From NCBI GenBank assembly GCA_024401215.1, contig JAKSLL010000002.1:1-64000 (forward strand): a stretch of DNA of 64,000 nt, in the 5' to 3' direction. The stretch is from Bacteroidaceae bacterium. Its GTDB lineage: Bacteria; Bacteroidota; Bacteroidia; Bacteroidales; Bacteroidaceae. Position numbers and translations under genes: made by a program. Under the pieces are notes generated by a model. That model had not been told where the DNA came from, ran no database searches, and saw only the letters and a list, made by a program, of their open reading frames with translations. Below, in pieces: positions 18,254 to 25,578 of this stretch; positions within the stretch are counted from its first letter, which is position 1, and every line of letters starts with the position of its first letter.

Positions 18254-19492
18254 CTACTCTGATGCCTCATGCACAAATTTCACAAACTCATCCTTCTGCT
18301 CCTCTGTCTTTAACTTGACTGTGTACATCTGATTGCCCATAGCACCAGAAAGTATTTCTGGCATTCGCTCGCACATCACAATGCTATCCTTATATCGCGC
18401 CAAAATATCCTCATGAGTATGCTTATACTTATGACTGTCTCTGCGACTCGCAAACACACAAAAGTATTCATCCTGCCAAGGTCGTGACAATGCATTATGG
18501 ATGTCGTGGCTGCTCGAGCTTGCAAGCTTCGATTTGTCATAAGCCACCATGTCTGCCCATATCTTGTACACATCGGTAGAATGAGCAAAATTTATCATGT
18601 CGGGAGTATATCCGCCTGCTGGTCGCATGTTCACTTCCAGAGCAACGAAGTCACCCTCCCTGCCATAGTCGCCTTTATCTTTATTGAGACGGAAAAATTC
18701 CAGATGCACAAATCTGCTCTTCACATCAAAAGCCTTGACTGTCGCACGACCAACATTTTTCAACTTCTCAGGTATGTCTTTTGCAACATAATAGGAGAGG
18801 TCAAGCTGCTTATTCACTATGTCCATTATACTTGGCGGCCATACTGTCATAGATTCGAAGAGCGGCTCGCCAGATGAATTGATAATGGCATCATACGAAC
18901 AAATGTCGCCTGTTATGAACTCCTCTATGACATAATTCTCCACATTAGGAACCTCCTTGAAAAAGGCTATCAGCTCTTCTTCATTGTGAATCTTATGAGT
19001 GCCGCCAGCTCCAACACCCACATCAGGTTTTCCTATGATAGGGAATCCCACTATCTGCGCAAACATTGCTGCTGCGCTGTATCCGCGCGCTGCCTGAACC
19101 TGACGTGCTGTAGGAATTTCGCCTTTAGAGTAATACTTCTTCATCTCCGACTTCTCTTTGATGGATTTGATTTGCCCCACTTGTATTCCTGTTGTCACAT
19201 TGAAATCTGTGCGCAGCCTGGCATCCTGTTCAAGCCAATATTCATTGTTCGACTCTATCCAGTCTATCTTTCCATATTTGAAAGAGAAATACGCAACAGC
19301 GCGGAACATCTGGTCGTAGTCTTCCATGCTGTCCACTTTATAGTATTCTGTGAGCGAATCCTTCAGTTCTAGAGTCAGAGATTCGTAAGGGGCATCAGCA
19401 ATACCTAATACTGTCACCCCATTTTGCTTCAAGCGATTGCAGAATTCCCAATATGTATGGGGAAACTGCGGTGATATAAAAATGAAATTCAT
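18254..19492 (-). CDS. ATP-grasp domain carboxylate ligase
   Basis: This 412-residue protein starts MNFIFISPQFPHTYWEF, a pre-ATP-grasp Rossmann-like domain. The ATP-grasp part includes FPIIGKPDVGVGAGGTHKI (nucleotide-binding strand and glycine loop) and VIEEFITGDICSYDA, and a metal-binding region around VALEVNMRPAGGYT near the C-terminal third. ATP-grasp enzymes join a carboxylate to an amine or thiol through an acyl phosphate. Substrates cannot be read from sequence. Its start overlaps the esterase 2 stop, so the two are translationally coupled; this suggests a make-and-break pair acting on an amide or ester metabolite. Confidence 0.85.
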   Translation of the reverse strand: MNFIFISPQFPHTYWEFCNRLKQNGVTVLGIADAPYESLTLELKDSLTEYYKVDSMEDYDQMFRAVAYFSFKYGKIDWIESNNEYWLEQDARLRTDFNVTTGIQVGQIKSIKEKSEMKKYYSKGEIPTARQVQAARGYSAAAMFAQIVGFPIIGKPDVGVGAGGTHKIHNEEELIAFFKEVPNVENYVIEEFITGDICSYDAIINSSGEPLFESMTVWPPSIMDIVNKQLDLSYYVAKDIPEKLKNVGRATVKAFDVKSRFVHLEFFRLNKDKGDYGREGDFVALEVNMRPAGGYTPDMINFAHSTDVYKIWADMVAYDKSKLASSSSHDIHNALSRPWQDEYFCVFASRRDSHKYKHTHEDILARYKDSIVMCERMPEILSGAMGNQMYTVKLKTEEQKDEFVKFVHEASE

Positions 19493-20238
19493 TATGCTGC
19501 TATTGTTTCTTGTCTTATAATCTTATCGAAAAAGTATGCAACCTGCTTTCTCCACCACACAAAGTCATGATTTACATCCTCACCCCAAATGTCAACCCAC
19601 ACAGGGATGTCCTTTTCGCGAAGAAGTTCGCCAAATCTTTGTGTTGACGGACATGTTATATCCTCATACTCACCTTGTCCGCAGCAGAGTATTATCTGCT
19701 TGTTGCGATATGAATCAAGCAAAACGCTTGGATCGTTAAAGTCTTTCAAGAAATGCAGAGGAGAATTCTTGTATATAAGCTCGCTGTCAAAATGTGGGAA
19801 GAAATAATCTGCATGAAACAAGCCACTCAACGACAAAAGTGCGTCAAACAGATCTGGACGGCGGGCAAAGAAATTTCCCGCATGATACCCGCCCATTGAG
19901 CAGCCTGTAACAATAAGCTTCTCACCACCATTCACACTTGGTATCAGTTCGTCAACAATATAATTGAACCACTGTTCGTGAAGGGTTATTCGCTCATTAT
20001 AGTCACCCTCTGTCAATGACCATGTTTCTGCGTCAATGCTGTCACAGCAAATAAGATGGATTCTGCCTGACTCAATCATAGGAGCAAGAACGCTAATCAT
20101 CCCATTGTCCTCCCACTCGTAAAAACGCTGATCCTGACTTGGGAAAACCAATACTCCACGACCTCCTTGTCCATAGGTCTTGTACTCCATGTCTCTATGG
20201 AGATTCTCGCTGTAAGTCTTGTAGTAATGTATATCCAT
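19492..20238 (-). CDS. Putative esterase, paralogue 2
   Basis: ATG at 20238 gives a product aligning from its first residue with paralogue 1 (both share DMEYxTYG, LVFPSQ, LICCDSID, GCSMGG and the Y-F-A/M ending). Ser114 is the nucleophile; the C-terminal DVNHDFVWW holds the probable catalytic His. It is 248 residues, cytoplasmic, with no signal peptide. It is the first gene of a minus-strand pair with the ATP-grasp ligase. Its leader would contain repeat R3 if transcription starts at the TAACTTTG at 20470-20477. Confidence 0.85.
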   Translation of the reverse strand: MDIHYYKTYSENLHRDMEYKTYGQGGRGVLVFPSQDQRFYEWEDNGMISVLAPMIESGRIHLICCDSIDAETWSLTEGDYNERITLHEQWFNYIVDELIPSVNGGEKLIVTGCSMGGYHAGNFFARRPDLFDALLSLSGLFHADYFFPHFDSELIYKNSPLHFLKDFNDPSVLLDSYRNKQIILCCGQGEYEDITCPSTQRFGELLREKDIPVWVDIWGEDVNHDFVWWRKQVAYFFDKIIRQETIAA

Positions 20239-20269
20239 CTTTTTATTTATTATATTCAACATTCGCTTT

Positions 20270-20435
20270 AACTTGCTCGTTTTGGGGAGTTAAAGTGGAG
20301 TTAAAGAGGAGTTATCGCTTCGCTCGGAGTTAAAGGGACATTTGTCTTGTCGGACATTTGTCACTTTAACTACCTTTTAACTTCTCTTTAACTACCCTTT
20401 AACTCCACAACAAGTGGAGCTTGCGAAACTTGTAT
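20270..20435. repeat. GTTAAAG element copy R3 (most complete)
   Basis: The left end is AACTTGCTCGTTTTGGGGAG, then GTTAAAG units at 20289, 20300 and 20329. The centre carries two copies of GACATTTGTC. The right half has CTTTAAC units at 20364, 20386 and 20397 (a fourth is CTTTTAAC), ending CTCCACAACAAGTGGAG and GCGAAACTTGTAT. The whole can fold back on itself. It lies in the probable 5' leader of the minus-strand esterase 2 operon. Confidence 0.82.
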
Positions 20436-20469
20436 TATTATATTATTGTGTCGTTTTCTAAATCTGATG

Positions 20470-20477
20470 CAAAGTTA
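20470..20477 (-). promoter_or_regulatory. Probable -7 box for the esterase 2 / ATP-grasp operon
   Basis: TAACTTTG on the minus strand; no well-spaced -33 TTTG is visible. The leader to the ATG at 20238 would be about 230 bases and contain R3. Confidence 0.4.
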
Positions 20478-20565
20478 CAGACTTCCCTTTATTTTATCTA
20501 ACAAACAAGCATACTATGGAAAATAAATCTACACAGACACCTTTTAGCAGAAAATACTTGAAGCG

Positions 20566-20637
20566 CATACCACATTCATGTTATGCAATATACCCCACCA
20601 AGGCGAGCTGTGAAGAACTCTAATGTCCGTAACTTTG
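20566..20637 (+). promoter_or_regulatory. Operator-promoter C (lipoprotein / TonB receptor / symporter operon)
   Basis: CATACCAC-ATTC-ATGTTATG continues into CAATATACCCCACC (20566-20599); -7 box TAACTTTG at 20630-20637, again 52 bases after the start of ATGTTATG. One mismatch weakens the inverted repeat (ATGTTATG for ATGGTATG). There is no -33 TTTG. Apart from R3 and the two promoters, the 20263-20750 gap shows nothing else. Confidence 0.7.
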
Positions 20638-20750
20638 CAGCACAAAAAATAAGGCGTTCACAACTTTCGCAACAACCACAAATTTCTTTGTGCAAGAGAG
20701 AGAAGACGCACAAGTATTTGATAAAAACTTCAAAAATATAGTTCTACAAC

Positions 20751-21707
20751 ATGAAAAAGGTATTTACATTGTTTTTAGTCCTTGCCTCTTTTGGCTTGTA
20801 TTCTTGCAACAGCAACGATGACGGACTTGATGTGAGTGAATTGAGCGGTACAGGAATCACCATATCTGACGATGTGGATTGCTGTTCTGCAGAAGAGGCG
20901 CTGCAAGTGTATAAGTTCCTTCAGACAGTAAAAATCATACCAGAGCTTTCTACTGTTGTGGATGACAAATACAATGTTTTCGCTTATAGCAAGACAGGCA
21001 CTTTCCACACAGGATATAATGAAATCTACTTTGTCGCCACAAAGAAAAACTCTGGCAACTACGTCAAGAACTTTGACATAACAAATATCACTCCGCTCAT
21101 GCACATGGTGCAAAAAGACATCTACCACAGCACTCCAGTATCGGCAGGCGGCGTTGAGAGCTTCGACTCTCGCTATCTTGCTGTCAAGCGCGGATGGATA
21201 AGCTTTGTGATGAACACAAGCGACATGGGCACATGGTCGTTGAGCTATGATGCAACAGTCCTCAAAAGCAAAGGCGGCATAAATAGAGTGCCTCTCACCG
21301 TAGATGCTATCCCTGCCGGACAGGAATGGATCAAATCATTCAAGATTGGCGAAGACACATACTACATATCTCTCGTCAACCCTGCTGAATTGAAGACTGG
21401 CACCAACAGCATTGAAGCTTATATTTCAAGAAAGAGCAGTTCAATAACAGAGCCATACGGCTTGGCAAACGAAACTTTCACCGTCGAGATTATCCCAACA
21501 ATGCCTGACATGGGCAACCACACATCGCCCAACAACGCACCGCTTACAAAGCAGCAAGACGGCAAATACAAAGGCACTATCAATCTCACCATGACAGGGC
21601 TGTGGCGTATCCACCTCACCATTAAAGATGCCAAAGGCGGCATTGTGGCAGGCGGAGACAACCTAAGCGACGGTTTCAGCTCCCTATTTTTTGATGTTAC
21701 AATATGA
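20751..21707 (+). CDS. Lipoprotein with C-terminal YtkA/FixH-like domain
   Basis: A 318-residue protein with a lipoprotein signal ending GLYSCNSND. The last 90 residues (EIIPTMPDMGNHTSPNNAPL, then GKYKGTINLTMTGLWRIHLTIKD) resemble the YtkA-like beta-sandwich, which has a conserved MP-M-G-H segment. The middle part (HTGYNEIYFVATKKNSGNYV and following) may be a second, related sandwich. Such domains are often in envelope proteins linked to metal or small-molecule handling. A 4-base ATGA overlap with the TonB receptor implies they work together. Family assignment is from memory and moderate. Confidence 0.65.
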   Translation: MKKVFTLFLVLASFGLYSCNSNDDGLDVSELSGTGITISDDVDCCSAEEALQVYKFLQTVKIIPELSTVVDDKYNVFAYSKTGTFHTGYNEIYFVATKKNSGNYVKNFDITNITPLMHMVQKDIYHSTPVSAGGVESFDSRYLAVKRGWISFVMNTSDMGTWSLSYDATVLKSKGGINRVPLTVDAIPAGQEWIKSFKIGEDTYYISLVNPAELKTGTNSIEAYISRKSSSITEPYGLANETFTVEIIPTMPDMGNHTSPNNAPLTKQQDGKYKGTINLTMTGLWRIHLTIKDAKGGIVAGGDNLSDGFSSLFFDVTI

Positions 21708-23689
21708 CAAATCTTCTTTTAGCATTAGCCACTATAATACAATCCGACACAACCGCCACCCAATCGCACACTATCGATGAGGTTGTGGTTGTGTCGTCGA
21801 ACCTCCAGGGAGCCAAACGCTCCATCAAAGGGCAGACAGCAAGCATTGACGAGCATCTCTCCGAACTTGACCATGTCAGTCTCATCCGACGCGGCTCGTA
21901 TGCCCTCGAACCAGTGGTCAATAACATGAGTTCAGAACGTCTCTCGACGACCATCGATGGCATGAAGATTTTTTATGCCTGCACAGATAAGATGGACCCC
22001 GTAACATCCTATGTCGAAAGCGGCAATCTGCAGAGCATAAGCCTCAACTCCGGACTTAATGGCAACCCACAGTCAACAGGCAATATCGGAGGAAGCCTCA
22101 ACCTCAAACTTCGCAAGGCGGGGTTTGCGTCTTCTCCAGCAGAGAAGAGCTGGAAAAGCGCAGTATCTCTCGGCAACGAGTTCAACGGCAATCTGCAGGT
22201 GTATGGAGCAGACGGAGCATATTCCTCTTCTCGCTTCTACACCAACATCGGTGCGTACTATCGCCATGCTGGCAACTACAAGGCTGGAGGGAATAGGTAT
22301 ATTGACTTCTCGCAGTTTCAGAAGTACAATATCTTTGCAAACTTAGGTTACCGCTTAGCAGAACACGACATAGTAGAAGGCACCATCATCTACGACAGAG
22401 CAACAAATGTGGGATACCCCGCTCTCAACATGGATGTGGCGAAAGCAGAAGGATTCATCACATCACTCTCTTACCGACATCTGTACGACAACTCGTTTCT
22501 GTCATCATGGGAGACTAAAGCCTATTACAACCACATTGTGCATGTCATGGACGACACGAAGCGTCCTGATGTTGAGATTCACATGGACATGCCGGGCGAC
22601 AGCTGGACAACAGGCGTCTATTCCCTTCTGCGCGCCAACAGCAGCAGCCACGACGCATCTCTCAACTACGATGCTTACTACAACCGCGCTTTTGCCGACA
22701 TGACAATGTACCCTGGAGGCGCAGCACCTATGTACATGGTGACATGGCCCGACGTGGGAACCTTAAACACAGGCATCGCCATTGCCGACAACATCGCTAT
22801 CGGCAGCAGCCACTCGGTGAATGTGTCTGCTAAAATCTCATTCCAGCAGCAGCAGCTCAACAACGACGAAGGCTACAATGCCCTTCGTGTGTTCTTCCCT
22901 GGAATGAAAAAGTCATACAGCCAGACCACTGGGCGCATTGCAGCATCCTACTCTTTCCGTCCCAAAGACTGGCAGCTGTCGCTTGGTGCAGGATGGGGAA
23001 GCCGAGCAGCAACAGTCACAGAAGCTTATGGGTATTATCTCAACAACACATTCGACCAATACGACTACATCGGCAACCCCCATCTGAAGAATGAGTCTGC
23101 CGTTGAACTCAACGCTGCGCTGAAGTGGAACGGGATAAAGTCGCTGTCTCTGCAACTCGACGCCAACTCTTTCTTCTTCTCCAACTACATCATCGGCACA
23201 TTCGAGCAACGTCTGAGTCCGATGACTGTTGATGCCGAAGGCGTGAAAGTGTATGCCAACCTCAACAATGCAAAGATTGTCAACACATCTTTCGCTGCCG
23301 ACTGGAGAATCACAAGACAGCTGAAATGGAGCGGCAAGCTCTCCTACGCTATCGGACAAGATGACAGAGGCGACAATCTGCCGCTCATCTCCCCTCTCGC
23401 ATTCTCATCGGCAGTAAATTACACCGCAGACAGTTTCGGTGCAGAGATCAGCGTCAAAGGCAATGCTCGTCAAGAAAACTACGGTTCGAAATATGGAGAG
23501 ACACAAACACCAGCGTATGCTATTGTGAATGTCAATGCTCAATACAATTTTAATATAGAAAATTCGTTATTTACAATAAGGGCTGGAGTGGAGAATCTCT
23601 TCGACAAGTCCTACACCACATATTCCGACTGGAATAACATCCCGCAGAAAGGACGCAACATCTATGTGAACCTTACCGTCGGACTGTAA
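21704..23689 (+). CDS. TonB-dependent receptor
   Basis: A 661-residue protein with a short signal peptide (MTNLLLALATIIQS). The TonB box region is TIDEVVVVSSN; the plug spans about 30-150 (LIRRGSYALEPVVNNMSSERL, TIDGMKIFYACTDKMDP, GNIGGSLNL). A barrel follows, with the typical penultimate ENLFDKSYTTYSDWN and a terminal aromatic strand. It lacks the SusC N-terminal extension, so it belongs to the siderophore/vitamin/metal-type class. It is coupled to the YtkA-like lipoprotein before it and to a symporter 21 bases after it: an outer-membrane gate with an inner-membrane permease. Confidence 0.93.
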   Translation: MTNLLLALATIIQSDTTATQSHTIDEVVVVSSNLQGAKRSIKGQTASIDEHLSELDHVSLIRRGSYALEPVVNNMSSERLSTTIDGMKIFYACTDKMDPVTSYVESGNLQSISLNSGLNGNPQSTGNIGGSLNLKLRKAGFASSPAEKSWKSAVSLGNEFNGNLQVYGADGAYSSSRFYTNIGAYYRHAGNYKAGGNRYIDFSQFQKYNIFANLGYRLAEHDIVEGTIIYDRATNVGYPALNMDVAKAEGFITSLSYRHLYDNSFLSSWETKAYYNHIVHVMDDTKRPDVEIHMDMPGDSWTTGVYSLLRANSSSHDASLNYDAYYNRAFADMTMYPGGAAPMYMVTWPDVGTLNTGIAIADNIAIGSSHSVNVSAKISFQQQQLNNDEGYNALRVFFPGMKKSYSQTTGRIAASYSFRPKDWQLSLGAGWGSRAATVTEAYGYYLNNTFDQYDYIGNPHLKNESAVELNAALKWNGIKSLSLQLDANSFFFSNYIIGTFEQRLSPMTVDAEGVKVYANLNNAKIVNTSFAADWRITRQLKWSGKLSYAIGQDDRGDNLPLISPLAFSSAVNYTADSFGAEISVKGNARQENYGSKYGETQTPAYAIVNVNAQYNFNIENSLFTIRAGVENLFDKSYTTYSDWNNIPQKGRNIYVNLTVGL

Positions 23690-23710
23690 AAATCAAAAAA
23701 CAAGATTATC

Positions 23711-24916
23711 ATGAAACAAATAATAATATGGACATCAGCACTTCTTCTTGGCGCCATACTTGGCTACCTTGGCATTGACTGGCTCAACACCCTGTTTGAC
23801 TTCATTGCCTCAGCATACACACGCCTTTTCCAGTTTGTTGCTGTGCCAACCATAGCCTTAGCAGTCATCACCACCCTCTCGTCACTTGGCAACAAGAAAG
23901 ACACAGGGCGCATATTCCTCCACACCATCACCTACACGCTACTCACCACCATAGCGGCGGCGACTGTCGGACTTGCGCTGTATGCCATAATAGCCCCCGA
24001 GAATCTTCCTGCAGAAATGGTGCAGCAGGGTTCTGTCGATGTGCCTGAGAATCTCGGCGAACTGTCGTACTACGACCATATACTCTCCGTCATTCCTAAC
24101 AACATCGTACAGCCATTCTCCAACGGCAATGTACTCAGCATCCTCATCGTGGCAGCTGCCGTCGGCATTGCCCTGGCATTCATTCCCAAGAGTGAAAATA
24201 TCAATGCTGTCATCAAGGTCATCTTCGGTCTGCAGGAATTGCTTTTCACACTCATCAAAGCACTCATCTGGGCACTCCCGCTTGGCATCGTGGCTTTTGC
24301 CGCCCAGCTCGCCGCCCAGGTCGAAGCAGGAGTCATAGTTGGCTCGTTAGGCAAATATGTCGCCGTGATACTTGGAGGCAACGCCATTCAGTTCTTCATC
24401 GTCCTCCCTCTCTTCCTCATCATCCGCGGACTCAACCCCCTGAAGGTGTTACGCGCTATGTCGCCTGCCGTCCTCATGGCACTCTTCACGAAGAGCAGCG
24501 CCGCCACGCTTCCTGTCACCATGCGCTCAGCGGAGGATAACCTGAAAGTGCGTCCGGAGATAGCACGTTTTGTGCTGCCGATATGCACCACCATCAACAT
24601 GAACGGATGCGCCGCATTCATCATTGTCACATCCCTCTTCGTGATGCAAAATGGCGGAGTGGCTATTGACTGGCAGACAATGCTGCTGTGGCTCGTGATA
24701 GCCGTCATCTCTGCCATTGGCAATGCAGGAGTGCCTATGGGCTGCTATTTCCTCACCCTCTCACTCATGGCAGGTATAAACGCCCCTGTAAGCATCATGG
24801 GCATCATACTTCCTATTTTCACCATCATCGACATGATTGAGACAGCCGAAAACGTGTGGAGCGACTCATGCGTATGCGCCATCGTCAACAAAAGAGTTGG
24901 AGGGACTTCCCTTTAA
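23711..24916 (+). CDS. Dicarboxylate/amino acid:cation symporter (DAACS/SDF family)
   Basis: A 401-residue polytopic membrane protein with the family signatures: the serine-rich re-entrant loop SSAATLPVTMR (about 261-271), NMNG (about 295-298, equivalent to NMDGT with Asp replaced by Asn and the Thr missing) and GVPMG near the second hairpin. Family members import glutamate, aspartate, C4-dicarboxylates, serine/threonine or cystine with Na+ or H+. The altered NMDGT suggests a changed cation site. With sulfur-amino-acid enzymes in the same locus, cystine or a related compound is an attractive substrate, but this is inference. The stop codon lies inside repeat R4. Confidence 0.9.
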   Translation: MKQIIIWTSALLLGAILGYLGIDWLNTLFDFIASAYTRLFQFVAVPTIALAVITTLSSLGNKKDTGRIFLHTITYTLLTTIAAATVGLALYAIIAPENLPAEMVQQGSVDVPENLGELSYYDHILSVIPNNIVQPFSNGNVLSILIVAAAVGIALAFIPKSENINAVIKVIFGLQELLFTLIKALIWALPLGIVAFAAQLAAQVEAGVIVGSLGKYVAVILGGNAIQFFIVLPLFLIIRGLNPLKVLRAMSPAVLMALFTKSSAATLPVTMRSAEDNLKVRPEIARFVLPICTTINMNGCAAFIIVTSLFVMQNGGVAIDWQTMLLWLVIAVISAIGNAGVPMGCYFLTLSLMAGINAPVSIMGIILPIFTIIDMIETAENVWSDSCVCAIVNKRVGGTSL

Positions 24917-24967
24917 CTATACTTTGACTTCCCTTTAACACCCCTTTAACTTCTCTTTATCTACACT
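24908..24967. repeat. GTTAAAG element fragment R4
   Basis: CCTTTAAC-type units repeat at about 11-13 bases; the first overlaps the symporter stop codon. No CTCCACAACAAG end is present, so it is partial or diverged. Confidence 0.65.
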
Positions 24968-24976
24968 TTTTATTCA

Positions 24977-25073
24977 CTAAGCGTGAATGCTGTTATGCTG
25001 CTGGCGTGACTGACATTATTCACACAGCATGAATAACATTATTCACTTGAACAGAATGACAGCATTCACTTAG
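24977..25073. repeat. Inverted repeat with ATTCAC motifs
   Basis: CTAAGCGTGAATGCTGT (24977-24993) pairs with ACAGCATTCACTTAG (25059-25073), missing two bases; other ATTCA(C) copies lie between. Possibly a terminator-scale foldback after the symporter operon. Confidence 0.5.
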
Positions 25074-25141
25074 CAAGACGTTTTTGTCATATAAGAACCA
25101 CTGTTGATTGTTTTGTAGAATGAATTTTGCGACTAACTCAT

Positions 25142-25285
25142 CACTCGTCACAATCCGCCTGTAAACGACTGAAATTAAAGTAATTAGCACTGTGACGAGT
25201 TATTTGCAACTCGTCACACACTCGTCACACTCGTATAACTCGGATTTTCAGGCAGTTAAAGGCTGTCTGTGACGAGTGACGAGTG
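25142..25285. repeat. GTGACGAGT hairpin cluster
   Basis: CACTCGTCAC at 25142-25151 pairs with GTGACGAGTG at 25269-25278 and 25276-25285. An inner hairpin has arms 25191-25200 and 25209-25218 with an 8-base loop, and more ACTCGTCAC copies follow it. Nested inverted copies can fold into a cruciform-like structure directly beside the MITE. Confidence 0.7.
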
Positions 25286-25292
25286 TTTTTAA

Positions 25293-25543
25293 ATTACAAA
25301 GGTTCTGCGTCAATTTAGTAGCAAGTTTATTAGGACTATATAGTTCTTATGTCATGTAAGAAAGACCTCCATGTCATAGTCTGTTGGTCTTGACTACCAG
25401 AAGCGACTTGGATGAATCTTACAACTTAAAAACGTAATAGTTATTTATGAAGCATTTTCTCTGTAACTAAAAGATGTTCAATTGTATAAATATGATTTTC
25501 AATAAAAAATATGCTACTAAATTGACGCAGAATCATTACAAAG
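25293..25543. mobile_element. MITE-like insertion with 9-bp target duplication
   Basis: The element spans 25302-25534. Its ends carry a perfect 21-bp inverted repeat (25303-25323 and 25512-25532, starting TTCTGCGTC). It is flanked on both sides by ATTACAAAG (25293-25301 and 25535-25543), a direct repeat expected from transposition. No ORF of useful length is inside, so it is a non-autonomous derivative that needs a transposase encoded elsewhere. Together with R4 and the two hairpin repeats it fills the 660-base space before the GH51 gene. Confidence 0.8.
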
Positions 25544-25578
25544 CTACAATTCGTTTTATAACCATCATATAGATAGGG

